Below, in pieces: positions 14,601-27,600 of a stretch of 64,000 nucleotides of DNA. A model generated the notes under the pieces. It worked only from the letters and a program-made list of their open reading frames with translations. It made no database searches and was not told where the DNA came from. Where the stretch lies: positions 3,038,001-3,102,000 of the forward strand of contig SFZH01000008.1 of the NCBI GenBank assembly GCA_021234535.1, in the 5' to 3' direction. Every line of letters begins with the position of its first letter. Position 1 is the first letter of the stretch. Made by a program: the position numbers and the translations under genes. This DNA comes from Stichopus chloronotus (lineage: Eukaryota > Echinodermata > Holothuroidea > Aspidochirotida > Stichopodidae).

Positions 14601-17600
14601 AAGAAGCTATCGTAACTAGATGTATTGTAAAACATGAAACAAAAGTAGAGTCCCAGCAGTCCAGTTCCAGCCAAACCTCTGTTTTTTGTGTTCATAACTA
14701 GTAAAGATTCTTGGCATATCTTAAAAGAAAAAACATTCTTTGTCTAGGACACTATGTGACTGTGGGGCCAGTCAAGAAATCATTCGTTATCATATCTAAC
14801 TTTATTTTCAGTCTTTCATTATCTAATGAACTATTGGAAGACTTAAAATAATGTCATTGACTGGGTCTGTGTGTTCTGTCACCATGTTACTGCCAAAATT
14901 CCACAAAATTTATCAGATAAGAGGATTCCGATAGATGTCAATGAAATGTACATCACAAGAACTGAGAAATCACCAAGCTGTATTGACTGTTAAAACTGAA
15001 GTGTACATATGAAGGGAAGTATTGCAACACTCAACAAAGACATCTTTCTAAATTTAAATCTTGAATCTTGTTGTAAATTTTTCCATTGTAAACAAACAAT
15101 AATGTTCATGATGACATGGGGTTTTGAATGCTAATGAACTAAACGAGGTGATTTTTCAAACAATAATACCTCAAAATTAAGAAACTATCAAAAGATTGAA
15201 ATCATGAAAACTATTTCCTAAAACACAAAAAATAAAGTTGATGGCCACTTCAGCAAGCAAGCATGTGTAAGAGTAGGAATTGAACCCTTCTTATGAAACG
15301 TCCACAAATGTGTTTCCAGCATCTGGTAGAATTATCTATTATTACATCTAGATATTGTAAAACCACTCAGTTATTATCAAAATAGAGGAAAATGTAATCT
15401 CCTATCCACTGATATCAGTTTTGTACTGTACCATTAAATTTCCTAGATGAGTCAGGTAACTTGGCAAATATGAGGCGAATCAGTTCTTTTCCCACATATA
15501 TGTCAGGACTATTTACGCAACATGAACGATGACAAGTTAGCAACCACTCGTATGTGTATTGGCTAGATGCAGTAGATAGAAAACGTACAATAAAATTGCT
15601 GTCCTCACTGCTGATTATAGGTGACTGTGTAAATTACACTTTGTAATTTTGGTGGTACAGAAAGCTTATATTGTCATCTGCAAATATTGCTTGATTCATT
15701 AAATGAGTCAAGTTTTTGCACAGTTTGAAGACGCTGTTTGAGGCATGGGAAGTAACAGTCTCTCTTCGATTGTATTTGTTTTCGAATATCGTACATAATA
15801 CCTAGTAAATCTTTCATTTCAAAAGAGATGGAAGATCAAAGTGTCCACCTAATTTGCTGTCATGGAAAACAGAAAGCCTCACTTTGCATTTTTTAACAAA
15901 GAGTTGGCCATCACTTGTCAGTCTAGTTCCATGACATGCCTGTGTTGAGAAGTTCTAGTTTAGACGACAATGTGAGAGAATGGGTCACGTGACCTAGCCT
16001 AATAAACTTGGTGGTTGTGGATAGACTGTTAATCTTGGTCAAGACTTAGTGAATCTTTCCCCTTCCTGCCCACATTCCCACAACGCCTGTAGTTACCGCT
16101 ACTCCCTTGTACGGCCCGATCTGTGTACTGCTCTGCTCTGTACTGTTAGATCCTTGAGTTACTTTCTTTCAATAAGTCTTGGATAACTCCTTTGACATGG
16201 GTGTGTACGTAGTGACATGAGGCACAGCCCATACGTTCACTATTCATGTCCACGCTGTGTCAATCATGTATAAAGGGGTGACCGTCGAACGCGCTATTAA
16301 GGAAATTTATAATTTCAAGTTTGTGACAGTTCCACCTATAAAAGTCCGAACGTTTCCTAATGAATCAGTATTGTCTCAAATGAATATGTATTCATTGCAA
16401 CGAAAACGTATGTCACCAAAGGTGAAATTATCCCACCTTCTTTACGACAATCGGAACAAAATTAACTTTCCTCAAGGTGCCCGTCGAGCGTGCTTGCCAT
16501 TGACTTAGTGTATAAACGACAAAAAAGTGGCGTACTTCACTATTTCAATCTGCCGAACTTAAGCTTGTAAAAGTTGTGATTTGTAAATGATAGGCTAGAG
16601 GCGCGGTAGTTGGCTACCTTATAATACTGTCAACGTGTAATGCATAGTAAAACTGGTCTGAGCTAGATACATCGTCGACATTATGCGTGGATTGTAATGC
16701 CCCAAATCATAATGAATAGTCATATTTTCATTTGTGGCACTGTAATTTGTGGTATAGATCCTCCCATTACTGGAAGGAAAAAGGCCTGATTTCAATAAGA
16801 ATAAAAAACACACTGTGAGGAATCTGACATGACGGTGGCTGAACAGTGATCTACTCTTACATCATAGTAGGCATATGCTGTGTGAATGAATTACAATTAG
16901 TAGAACTGTATGGGATGTAAAATGGAAGATGAAAATACTACCATCTTCTTTCACATAAGACTAATAGACTGTATGTACGGTATCCTCGTAGCCTAAAGTT
17001 TTAGGTAACATAGTAAAATGTACTGTTTGGATTTACATTTAATTCAAAAAGGACATATAGCCTACCTGCTAAACATTGAGGGAATTTCCAACGATTTTCA
17101 CTTTGAACTTACAATTATTTTTGACACTAAGACATTAGAATGATTAACTTTTGGCTATGTGAAGTAATTTGATAGAGCCAGTGTGGGGTGTTTCTATAAC
17201 GAATGCCCAATAAGGATATGTAGAAAACCGCGAATGCCAACTTGTTTGTATTGCGGACAACTGTATACGGAAGTTGAAAAAGGACATCGCACGGATAAAG
17301 CAGAAATTACTTGCGTTCAGCACGTTCTTCTGACAGTGAAAAGTGGTACAGCCTCCTCTACTTTAGTACATAGAGAATAGCAGAGTCTAATAATCATTGT
17401 TCAATGCATTCAAGGAATCTGCTATCCATGGGTTCAAACTAACTTTAAATTAATTAAACTGGCATTGGCTCATTAACTAGCATTTGACACGGAATTTCAG
17501 CACATTTGGCATTCATGGTTCTGCATTGGCGATATCGTCATTTGTTCATTGACATTTGCTCATTGGCATTCGGCACGGGTCACGCTTTGGCATTCGCCCA

Positions 17601-18764
17601 CTGGACTTTACACTGGACAGTAGCCTTGCTGTACAAACATTGACATAGCCTACATGTTTTGACTTTCGCATAACCTATGTGCTGGCATTCTCATAGGCCT
17701 ACTGGCATTCGCTCCTTGGCAAATATGCAATTTGCCCAAACACGCTTCGGCGTTCGTCCACAGGTATTCGACACTAATATTGTGCATTAGCCTTTGCAGT
17801 GGAAACATTGGCATTCATGCTTTTACTTTCGTGTATGATGTGTTGGCATTCGTGTGTAGGCCTGTTGGCATTCGCGCATTGGTAAGTATGCATATTGCTC
17901 GATCACGCTTTGGCATTCGCCCACTGGTATTTGATACTGACAATGGGTAATAGCCTTGCTGTAGGAACATTGACATCCATACTTTGACTTTCGTGTATGC
18001 TGTGTTGGCATTCACGTAGGCCTATTCGAGCTCTCAAATACTAGCTAGCTAGACCTGCATCACTCTTTGCGTTTAGATGTACCTTTAAACTACTTTTACT
18101 ACTAAGCCTAGTGCTGTAAAGTCCTTTGAAATGTCTCATGGTTTTTTAAGGCTTCCATATCGGATTTATCATAACGTCAATTGGCATTCGTTACCACATG
18201 CAAAATAAGTTGGCATTCGACGGCTTTTGGAGGCGAACACCTGGCATTCGCTCATTTTAACGGTAATGTGCCGGCATTGGTTGTCATTCCTTTTAGTTTG
18301 TTCCCCAGTGTGTTGCCTGCCGTTTTCTCTGCAAAGCTGCCTTTGGCAAGCAGGTATTCTACAAATTACCATTAATTCTGAAAAACGGTGAACATTTAAC
18401 CTTACAGCGTATGAAACAAAAAATCGATGAGATAGACCTAAGCTAAGTGTGGTTACAGACTACCCGTTATTGCAGTGTCTGTGGTGTAGACTGTGGCGTA
18501 CTTCAGCAAGTTAGTACTGGATAGGCTTGCAATAATTGCTTCAAACTTATGTTAGGCTGCGTTCGGTTTCGGCTGGCGTTCTGTAGAAACAATACGTGTA
18601 TATTTTTATCTCAAATAAAGCATACCTTGTAACGATCTGAAGAAAATAGAATGAGACTCTCTCATTGCCATAGAATCTAACAACACTAAGGTTTTGCCTC
18701 CAGCCTCGGCTGAATTCATCAAAGCAAAAGCTGCCAGGAAAATAAGGGCTATGTAGGCCGCCAT
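5699..18764 (-). CDS. DDOST: DDOST, oligosaccharyltransferase 48-kDa subunit, ten exons
   Basis: This encodes the OST48 subunit of the ER-membrane complex that transfers the N-glycan precursor to nascent proteins. Exons (minus): 18764-18626, 14050-13940, 12957-12871, 12441-12338, 11664-11570, 10407-10165, 9031-8884, 7973-7853, 6520-6414, 5854-5699. All borders are GT-AG, and the 1,311 nt join in frame to 436 residues (human about 456). Visible landmarks in order are a hydrophobic signal peptide ending NSAEA, then [81 protein letters not shown] and [10 protein letters not shown]. One C-terminal membrane segment (near [11 protein letters not shown]) follows [16 protein letters not shown]. The tail KDKKE fits a KXKXX ER-retrieval signal. 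The ATG at 18764 is chosen because the signal peptide follows it directly; an in-frame ATG at 18812 would add 16 polar residues. No break is visible. Introns are large and carry repeats. Confidence 0.96.
9268..9467. repeat. Dispersed ~200-bp repeat, copy 1 (DDOST intron)
   Basis: This is the partner of 42,119-42,330, in the intron between DDOST exons 6 and 7 and in the same orientation on the plus strand. No coding potential and no clear terminal repeats are seen, so the element class is unknown. Confidence 0.75.
17581..18030. repeat. Three-copy ~160-bp tandem repeat in DDOST intron 1
   Basis: Units begin with CACGCTTTGG or CACGCTTCGG at 17,581, 17,741 and 17,904, giving periods of 160 and 163 bp. 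Each carries TAGCC..TTGC, then ACATTG, then ACTTTCG, in the same order. A shorter motif, TTGGCATTCG and variants, recurs inside every unit and also scatters from about 17,460 to 18,260. The copies are diverged. The short open frames here on both strands are products of the repeat, not genes. Confidence 0.85.
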
Positions 18765-19110
18765 CTTGCCTTCTGCGGAGAGATAGAACGAGCTGGAAGG
18801 TGATCGGTCCATTGAATCGTAGTATGACTGACACTTTATTTTTCATCGCGACTTTGATGTAGAGGGGGAAATATCGTTAAAAAAATTTACAAGCAACTTT
18901 TCACCCCGAATAACAAAAAGTTTTCATGATTTTTTGAGCTATTTAAACGACCTAACTTATCTGTGCGTAGTTATGGGACATGAGTAACAGCCAATCACAA
19001 ATGGTCGACGTGGATAACACATGAAAACAGTGGCGTTACGTCGTCTGCTAGGATGATATCTTTCCTGTGTCTGGTACTGAATGGGCAACGTACATGTGCA
19101 TCTTTACGAA
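18765..19110 (-). promoter_or_regulatory. DDOST 5' UTR and probable promoter region
   Basis: This lies between the DDOST start codon and the remains of a LINE. It holds a CCAAT box on the plus strand at 18,991-18,995 and, 11 bases on, CGACGTGG at 19,006-19,013. The latter is one base from the TGACGTGG type of ATF6/XBP1 site. Oligosaccharyltransferase genes are commonly induced by ER stress, so such a site would make sense, but spacing and orientation do not fit the standard ERSE (CCAAT-N9-CCACG). No TATA box is evident. The transcription start is not located. Confidence 0.3.
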
Positions 19111-19179
19111 TCTTACATCCTTCTGCTACTACAGAAGAGAAGAAGAGAATTTGAAAGTTGAGGCTCAGGACCCTATACC

Positions 19180-21396
19180 ATGTTGATCGTGGATGGACAC
19201 CGGCGAGATACGCCTACTCTGTCCAGAGGATATCGAGGCAGGGGTGAAACCAGACAATCGCCATTGCAAACCATGCACACCCAAACCTGCTCCGGTGACC
19301 GCCATTTAACGTCCCCATCCGACGGACGAGAGTGTATCCCCCAGTCTTTAGCCACTTTCCCAAAGGATGGGAGGGATGGAGAACCTGCCCAGCTCAGCAG
19401 CCCATCATCTGTGCCAAGCAACCTGAAGCTGACAAGACCGAAATCGGACAACAGGAACCCAAATACAAGAGACTCAAGTATAATGGACTATGCTGTCAAG
19501 TTTAATGACTTTTTTCAACTGTTGGTGAAAACCTAGCCAATGAGATAGGTGACAGCAATGTCAATTTCGAGTCATATTTAAATAAAATTAATGTGTCTTA
19601 TACCTGCGTTTTACATCCTGTAAGCCGGGAGGAAGTTATATCTACTATTCTGAAATTACAAAACGCAAAATCAGCAGGCTATGATGATATAACCAATGAA
19701 GTATTAAAACATGTGTATGAATATATTGTAGATCCACTTACTCATATTTTGAACTTATCTTTCAGAGAGGGAATTTTCCCGAATGAGTTAAAGATTGCTA
19801 AAGTAATACCTGTGTATAAGTCTGGTGATTCGGATATGGTATCTAATTATCGCCCTGTGTCAGTGTTACCAGCTATTTCTAAGATCTTTGAAAGACTCGT
19901 TTATAATAGACTGTTTAATTTTATAAATAAGCATAATCTTTTATATACCGGACAGCATGGTTTTAGGGAAAATCACTCTACATATATGGCCGCCTTAAAA
20001 TTTGTGGACGACATTGTATGTAGTCTGGATAATAGGGCTTCTACTGTAGCCTTGTTTATTGATCTATCAAAGGCATTTGATACCATTAATCATAGTATTT
20101 TATTCAACAAATTGTATAAGTACGGAGTACGGGGTGTGGCACTAAACTGGTTTAGAAGTTATCTCGAAAATAGAAAACAATTTGTCCGGTACAAAGTAAA
20201 GATTCTGACATGAAGGAAATTTCTGTCGGTGTTCCACAAGGCTCTATTTTGGGACCTTTATTATTTATATTATATATTAATGATATGTATCGATCTTCTA
20301 ATTTACTCAAGTTTGTACTCTTTGCCGATGACACTACTGTCTATTGCCACAATCGTAATGTATACGAAGCCCTTCAAGTGGCATCCTTAAAATTAAACCG
20401 TGTTGCTGACTGGCTAGCTGCTAACAAGTTATCCTTAAATATGAACAAAACTAAGTTGTTGGTTTTTGATAACAGCAGGGGAGATAACTCTCATTTTTTC
20501 TTAAATTTCAAAGGTACCATAATAAAAAATAGTAATTTCACAAATTTTTTAGGTATCACAATTGACAATAAGCTTTCTTGGAAAAATCACATTGACAATC
20601 ATGTTGCAAAATCCATTTCTAGAATAATAGGTGTTATGAATAGATTAAGGTATCATCTCCCCAGTAACACTGTTGACTATCTACAACTCTCTAGTAGTCC
20701 CACATCTTACTTACAGTATTTTACTCTGGGGAAATTCCTCCCAAACTTACCTCGATAAACTCCTTGTTCTTCAAAAGAGGTCTGTCCGCTTAATCTCAAA
20801 TATTCCACTTTATACCCATACACTTCCGTATTTTTATAACCTCAATATTCTCACTCTAAAGGATCACTATAAATATCAGTTAGGTATCTTCCTATATAGA
20901 CATCACAATAATCAACTTCCCCATGATTTAAACTCGTTTTTCCACTCACACAGTACTCATCATAACTATCCTACAAGGGGAAGAGATAATTTGGTACAAC
21001 CTTTCACAAGAACAATGTTTGCCCACTCTCAGGTGAGAAGCTATGGTGTACACCTCTGGAATTCCCTTGACACAAAAGTACGTAATTCCTCAAATATTAA
21101 TTTGTTTAAGCAGTACTTCAAAAACATCTACTTTCTTTATACCTTTCTTAATCTGTTTCTTGTGTATTTTGAGCCTAAAATCCCTTACGATTCATTTTTG
21201 TGTATATATGCGTACATTATTCCATTATGTTTTGTAATATTTAACGTTACTTTTGAATTGGACCAGACTAGAAAAGCTCTTAGCTTCATCTGGTTCCTTT
21301 GTTTTTTCCTTTGATACATACGTTAATTTTTTTATGTACACTTCATCTTGTATAAATTTTATTTATGTACTTCAATTGGAAAAAATAAACAAACAA
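19180..21396 (+). mobile_element. Dead non-LTR retrotransposon (LINE), Jockey/CR1-like reverse transcriptase
   Basis: Three overlapping frames add up to most of a reverse transcriptase and its C-terminal domain. The order is FNDFF, VGENLANEIG, IPVYKSGD, NYRPVSVLP, FIDLSKAFDTINH, EISVGVPQGSILGPLLF, catalytic FADD near 20,321-20,332, NKLSLNMNKTK, LGITIDNKLSW, then YPTRGRDN and LWNSLDTKVRNSS. Frameshifts are needed near 19,515, 20,193 and 20,672, so this copy cannot make a full protein. The 3' end is A-rich (AAAAAATAAACAAACAAAC at about 21,378-21,396), as expected for target-primed insertion. No endonuclease domain is seen. The stretch before about 19,470 is Ser/Pro-rich, unrecognised, and may not belong to the element; the 5' end is uncertain. 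The exact clade (CR1, L2, Crack or Daphne type) cannot be told by eye. Confidence 0.88.
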
Positions 21397-21464
21397 ACCC
21401 CCTCAGCACCACTGTAAACAGCTTTACTGAACAAGTCAAATTTGAATCCCCAGAAATTTCCAAG

Positions 21465-21534
21465 TGGTTCCACCGGGAATCGATCCGAGGACCCTTTCAT
21501 TGCAAGACGGACACTCTAACCACCAAGCTATCTC
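21465..21534 (-). repeat. tRNA-like sequence, probably a SINE head or tRNA pseudogene
   Basis: On the minus strand TAGCTTGGTGGTTAGAG resembles a D-arm with a pol III A box, CTTGCAA resembles an anticodon loop, and GGATCGATTCC resembles a B box; the end reads CCA. The acceptor ends do not pair and the anticodon stem is poor, so it is not a working tRNA. It sits about 70 bp past the LINE tail in the opposite orientation. Confidence 0.45.
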
Positions 21535-24500
21535 TTTACTGGTCTCCAAATTGCCTGTTCGTTTTAAGAGATGGAGATTAGAGATGGAACTAACGAAACA
21601 TTTTAACAAAAAATTAATCAAGGATGGCAATGTGGATGAGGTATTATTATTGGTGTCCATTTGTCGCTGAAAGTGGAGGGGGGGGGGTGGACATTTGGTT
21701 TAAAACTTCTTTTCGTAAGTGCTGTAAGCTAAGTAAGGGGAACGAAAACAATTCTTACGAGTGTGGGAAGGTTTAATACCCCTCAGGACTATTTCAGCGG
21801 AGCACCACCATCAGTTGGGGCCAGAGAATACAAGCATTGCTTTGGCTTGGCAACCCCCCTAGACATGATGGCCGAAACGGGTGTTCAAATCTTCATCTAT
21901 CCAACATTTAAATAAAGATTTCATGTCTGTCATTTTGCAGTAATGAGGAAAAATGAATACATAAAAACAGTAGTACCCATCAGATGATTTGAGATCTAAC
22001 TGAGTTGTGCACCCTTTTTCATTTATTTCTGAGGAACTTGGCAAATATTGGGGGTTAGGTGGCTGAGCATATCCCCCTCTCACACCCCGTTCTGCTGTCA
22101 CTGGCGTAAGCAGACTCTGAAGGAATGGTTGAAGTGGGGGGGGGGGCACATTATTGACCCCATCAGGGCCGTATGAAGAGGGGAAGAGGGGGAATGATGT
22201 GACACGGGGCCTTTCGCTGGTAACAGCATCATATCATGACTAACTCTTGGCAGCAGATCATAATGTATAAAACCACTGATAACCACGGGGGGGGGGGGGG
22301 GGGTGAGGGGTGGACGATGGTGGGTAAGGATGCGGAAGGGGCTATAGAGGAAACTTGAGTTACCGATAGCCTCTTCCGTATTACCTTCACCCAGATGAAA
22401 GTCTGAGGACCCAATTCATTTTTAGTGATGAAACATAGTGCATAGCGTAATGTTATGTGTGCACATACACAATTGATGACGCAACAAAGGAAATTATATT
22501 TGAATCCTTAACAGTATTCTAAATTTACCCTATCCTACTTTCCGTAGGTTATATGACAGCAGTGGGGGGAGGGGGCAGTAGGGTACCCTGGAAAATGTCT
22601 TATCCTCAACTTCCCAATACCGGATGAAATTCGAAGAAGAAAAACTATCAGAATATTAGCTGAAAGTCACAAGGTCAGAGAGACTGAAAATTGCCATTTT
22701 CTACAGTCGGGGAGGCATTTTACTCAAATATTTTCTCTGTACGTTACGCGTCAACTGATGGTGACGCTCCACAAAGATAGTGTCATTACTACTTGCCCCT
22801 CACTTTAACCTCTTTGCCCTTCCTCACCGCTCCCCACGAAAAAGTCTGGTTACATCACTGTAAAACATTTACCCGAATGAGTCGTTAGTTTAATGAATGT
22901 TCTACAACTGAACCTTAAATGAGGGCAAGCACGTGAACAATGTAATTCTGAAAGACATCACATCACAGTTACGAAAGGTTCAATCAAATAAAAAAAAACT
23001 GAAAAGGAAAAGGAAGTATTAGGACAAATGACAGCGACTCGGACCTTGAGGATATATATTTTGGTATAAATGCATGATGGCTGAAACAGTACCCTTTGCA
23101 CAGCACACAGCCGATGTCTGAGACTTCACGCATCACTGACTTTTTCATCCGTATGATCTATACCCCGCGTGACGGACAATTGCTTTTTCAATGGGAGCGA
23201 CAGCCACAGAGGCGAATACGCAGGCCACGTGGTCTACTGTTACACACACAATCTTCTTAATTAAAGAAAATATATTCTCATCATTTAATTAAGTGTTGTT
23301 GTATATTTACAATTTCTTCCAGGTAAAATTGATAGAAATAAAGCTGGTGTAAAGAAATTAAAGTGATATGATGGTAATTATCATGACAGGAGACACCGTC
23401 AGCAAAATTACAGACTTGTAGAAAATGATAGCACTCAGTGTGAGACATTTACAATACCAGCAAGTTCTCTTCTGGTATATAATCATGAATGAGAGAAATG
23501 AATTTAATTTTTATGTAGTCAATGTTTCGAAGGCGTTCTCATTTCTTGGTGTAACTCCAGGTGGTGTTATCACTCCTCCTAAACGGAATACGGTATGCTC
23601 TTTGAGTTTAATCTGCTAAATTGATATTGACATCATAATTTTAATAATGCGCCCTTAAACAATATAATGAATTGCACATTGCAAACGTACCAAAGTACTT
23701 ATGATTGAGATAACGTTGGAAATGCACTGAGATGAGATGAGGGCTGTTTTTTCCCACTAGGTGGACTAGGGTGGGGAAGGGGTGGAAGTGTTCAAGAATT
23801 GGGAGTGATATCCCTCACATGATTCCGAGATGTAAAGTGCTGTTTTGATGATAACCCTAAGACGTATTGATGTTAAAACAATGGGGTCGTAGTAATAGTC
23901 GGTAAAATTTGCCGAAATTTTGACAGACAGAGAATAGCGTATTTTCCAATTCACTTTATGTTTGCAGTGACCGAGGCTAAGCTCCTGAATTTTTCAGTAC
24001 AAATGTCTACATTTGCTATTTGAGTTTAATAAGTGCGCCTTTCGTGACACTGAAATTGAGACCATTTTCTTATCCTGCACATGAAATTCTACATCTATGA
24101 ATGTCAAATGAAGAGTTGCTTATCAGATGTAAATCAGTTTTTTTTTTCTACGATTTCAACTTTGTACTTTGTACTCCATTCATTCATCCATTCTTTCATT
24201 CATTCTTTCATTTATTCTTTCTTTGTCATTTTCATAACTGCTGTTTTTATTCTGTCTTTATCATTTAGCCTACTTTTGTAAATACTGTGAAAAAGTGCAA
24301 ATAGGTGCACTAAAAAGAAAAAAGGAGGGAAAAAGCCTTCCCCAAATTCCACAGACACATTCACCTACCGAACTAAAATAAGCCCACATTCAGTAATAAC
24401 AGCCCCCCCCCCCCCCAACACACACACACACAGACCTTCCTTTGTCTTCCTGTAACTCAGTAGTGTACGTAGACCTGTATTATCCGGAAATATAAGAAAT

Positions 24501-24640
24501 ATTACGTATCGTATAGCTTTAATGATGGCTTATTGTACTCCAAAATCTCCCTTATTACACGTCATTAATAATAATATACGTTTTATTTTGACATAGAGAT
24601 CTGCATAGCGAACTGTGCGTCGACTTACACTGTTGTCCTC
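21535..24640. other. Intergenic stretch, no gene seen
   Basis: No reading frame here resembles a protein. It holds poly-G runs near 21,680, 22,136 and 22,288, a TTCA-rich microsatellite at about 24,179-24,220, and a C-run followed by (CA)n at about 24,404-24,434. The last part should contain the promoter of the p24 gene that starts at 24,659, but no core promoter element stands out. Confidence 0.6.
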
Positions 24641-24658
24641 ACAAATGTGAAAGTCATC

Positions 24659-27600
24659 ATGTTGGGAAGCGGACGTCTATTTGCTCTTCGGACCATGCAT
24701 CGATCAAGATGGACCTCTTACCGGAATCTTATATGCCTGTTGTTGATATTCGGTGATACAAACGGAGAAAAAGAAGAAACGACCAGCAAAGCAAACCTTG
24801 GAATTTATCTTCATGATGCAGAAATAACTGAATTTACAATTCGACTGCCACCAAAGGAGGAACAATGTTTCTACCAGTATAGTTACGCAAAGACGGCACT
24901 GAAGTGTATTTCTCGGGTATTTACGACTTTTATTCTTTCCTTTCAAATGAGCAATTTCACGTTTGAACATATACGTCACATGAGAGCTATAAGCAAACCC
25001 AAATGAGTCGAGTAGTCATCTATATCGAAGCCACCCTAAAGTTCGGTGACTTAACCTCACCAACATAAAGAAAACGAAAAAAAAAATGAAAACAAAAGAA
25101 TAAGAAAACATCAGATCAAAAGCATCATGTGACTATAAATATGATTCGTTGATTTTATTGTATTTGAATATCATATCATGTAAGTAAATGTCACATATCC
25201 AACATATAGTTTTAGGAAGAAAATGTGGGGTTTTCACGATTTCTAAATTTTCAAGTTATATCTTTAACTGTCACCAGAATGTACTTTAACTCCAAACTTT
25301 AAGCCATTCAAACAATGTACTTCCATGGTATCGACCTCCATGTATCTGCTCCCATTTATCGCTTCCATGTATAGGCCTCAACACATCTTCCTCAACATAT
25401 CGGCCTCCATGTGTCGGCCTCTATGTGTCCGCCTCCATGTGTCCGCCTCCATGTGTCAGCCTCCATGTGTCCGCCTCCATGTGTCCGCCTCCATGTGTCC
25501 GCCTCCATGTGTCCGCCTCCATGTGTCGGCCTCTATGTGTCCGCCTCCATGTGTCCGCCTCCATGTGTCCGCCTCCATGTATTGTTCTAAGGATTAGACA
25601 TGATTGTCTTCTACTCCTAGCTCTTCTTAGAAAATCACAGTTCGGGTGAAGGATGGACAGAAGGGGGGGGGGGGGTCTTGCGTTACCTGGGTGGAGGAAC
25701 CCCAAATTCCGTTTTTGAAAGGTTACTGCATGGATGAAGTGTAAACGGCAAAGTACTTTATTTTGCAGAGCATTGATTCAAGAACACGGTTCCGTGTTCG
25801 CCATAGCGGCCCAGATGGTCCAATCAGCGTGGACGTAAATTGGTTCTCAAGAATCGTAACCAACGTTACTAGAGGTGGTAAGGGATGATTCATTAAAGTT
25901 TGAAAGCAATCTTGCAGTTAAAATATTTTGTAATTTCGGAAACGCTACACTTAATTGCTCTTTGTGTGTGTGTATGTGTCTTTGAGTGCGTGTGTCTGTG
26001 TATGTATGTTGACTTGGTTATAGATGAATGGTTCGGTACTCAGACCCATGATATTGGTCTGTATCATAACCGAATTTCATTTTCAGGAAGGGTTTTATCA
26101 ACCAGTACATAACAAAAGGAGATCAAAGACTTGGACACTAAAAACAAAGAACATTGTCCCTATGTTTTAGGTTGCTGATATGCGATGTTTTCCAATGGGG
26201 GCCTAGTTCGAAGGAAAAGGGTACATAATACCAAATCCGCACTAAACTTTTTCCCTTCAATTTTCAAAATTTACTTCTTTCAATTTGCCAGGAGACTATG
26301 AGTTCTGTTTCACCAACGTTGGCCAGGATCCACATACCATATTTTTGCACGTATCTGTGTTAGACTACGAATCCCACTTGCGATCTTATACAGAGGGGAA
26401 GATCATTCCCTCTGAACTAACGAAGATGTGGGTAAGTTACCGCAGCAGAAGAGCATGAAAGGTTGACACTTCCACAGGTTGATTTGCGATATCTGATTAA
26501 TCATTTGTAGACTTCATTTTTTCAGTTCCATAGCAGAGATTCTGTAGTGTAATTTACCTACACTGTATATTGTGATGAACGGAACGGAAAATCTAAAATA
26601 AAAGTATAAGCACCCCTGGTTCTTCCAGTGTTGACTGACACCGTTGACTAACAGACTAAGTCGTAAAAATATGTACCTTTCAGTCTTGAAGATGTTTTCG
26701 CCAATGAGACGCGAGCTACCACTGTATCGAACGGCATGTTACGGGCAATTTCAATTTCCCGTACCCTACAAGTGGTAAGATGTTGAGCTACAGAAGTCAG
26801 CAAACGTCTCGACGCATCCCAAAGAAAATGAAAGCCCTACATTCACAGGGGCTGACCAACTTGCCACCCACGTGGCAAATGCGGCATGCGGAGAGGGATG
26901 CTGGGGCCTCAAAGCCCCTTTTGAATAAAATCAACATTAAAGATAATAGAAAAATAACCAGAGAGAGGGAAAAAGTTAAAAAAAACCCCACACAATCCAC
27001 ATGAAAGCTTGTGGTGCGGTTATTAATATCTTGACAAACTTTTGTTTCTATCCATACTACTAGCTAGAGCACTAAGTTTGAACAAAAGGATAAAAGAGGA
27101 CGTCCAGAATTGTCCAGAATTTCAAATGTGCAAGGGCCCCTTGATTTAAATTATGTCCACCCCTGCCTTACATTTGTATTTCCTCTTTCAGCCGTAAATG
27201 GCACAATATCGTCAAAACTTTTACACTGATGATAGCCTATTTTATGGTTGGGTACATGCAGCCTAGAGCACCCGGGATACCCCTCTTTCGGCATCTAAAG
27301 AGTTTTAAAGACTTTTCTTGTACGCTACGCGCCAACCCATTGTAAAGCTCAACACCAACTTGTGGTTGTGGTAAGCTAAGAAAGTAATCCCGCAAATTTG
27401 TAACAAAAACGTTGGCACAAAAAATCTCTGCCCCCAACTTAAGCTTACAAATATTTGCCAAGTACTCAAAGAAAAATGAGAGAGGATCCCTGATATGTAT
27501 CATCATTTTTCATGGGCTGATTTTTTTTCCCACATGAATTGAGGAATTTGAGACATGATATCCATATTTCAAGGCCTGGTACATGAGCTCAAGTTCACCA

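Noticed and set aside
16257..16508. 83-residue frame with a plausible ATG in DDOST intron 1
   Set aside because: Reads like a protein in places but matches nothing known to me and has no supporting context; not enough to call a gene.
24404..24434. C-run followed by (CA)n, considered as a recombination or telomere-like repeat
   Set aside because: Ordinary microsatellite; similar homopolymer G/C runs are scattered over the whole window.
25127..25189. Candidate missing exon of the first p24 gene (reads DYKYDSLILLYLNIIS, donor GTAAGT)
   Set aside because: It looks like the GOLD core of the paralogue and has a strong donor, but its outgoing phase would give TAG on joining the exon at 25,769, so the model does not close.
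25325..25705. Long Cys/Pro/His-rich frames on both strands
   Set aside because: They are the 14-bp minisatellite read in frames that happen to lack stops; splice context and paralogy show this is intron.
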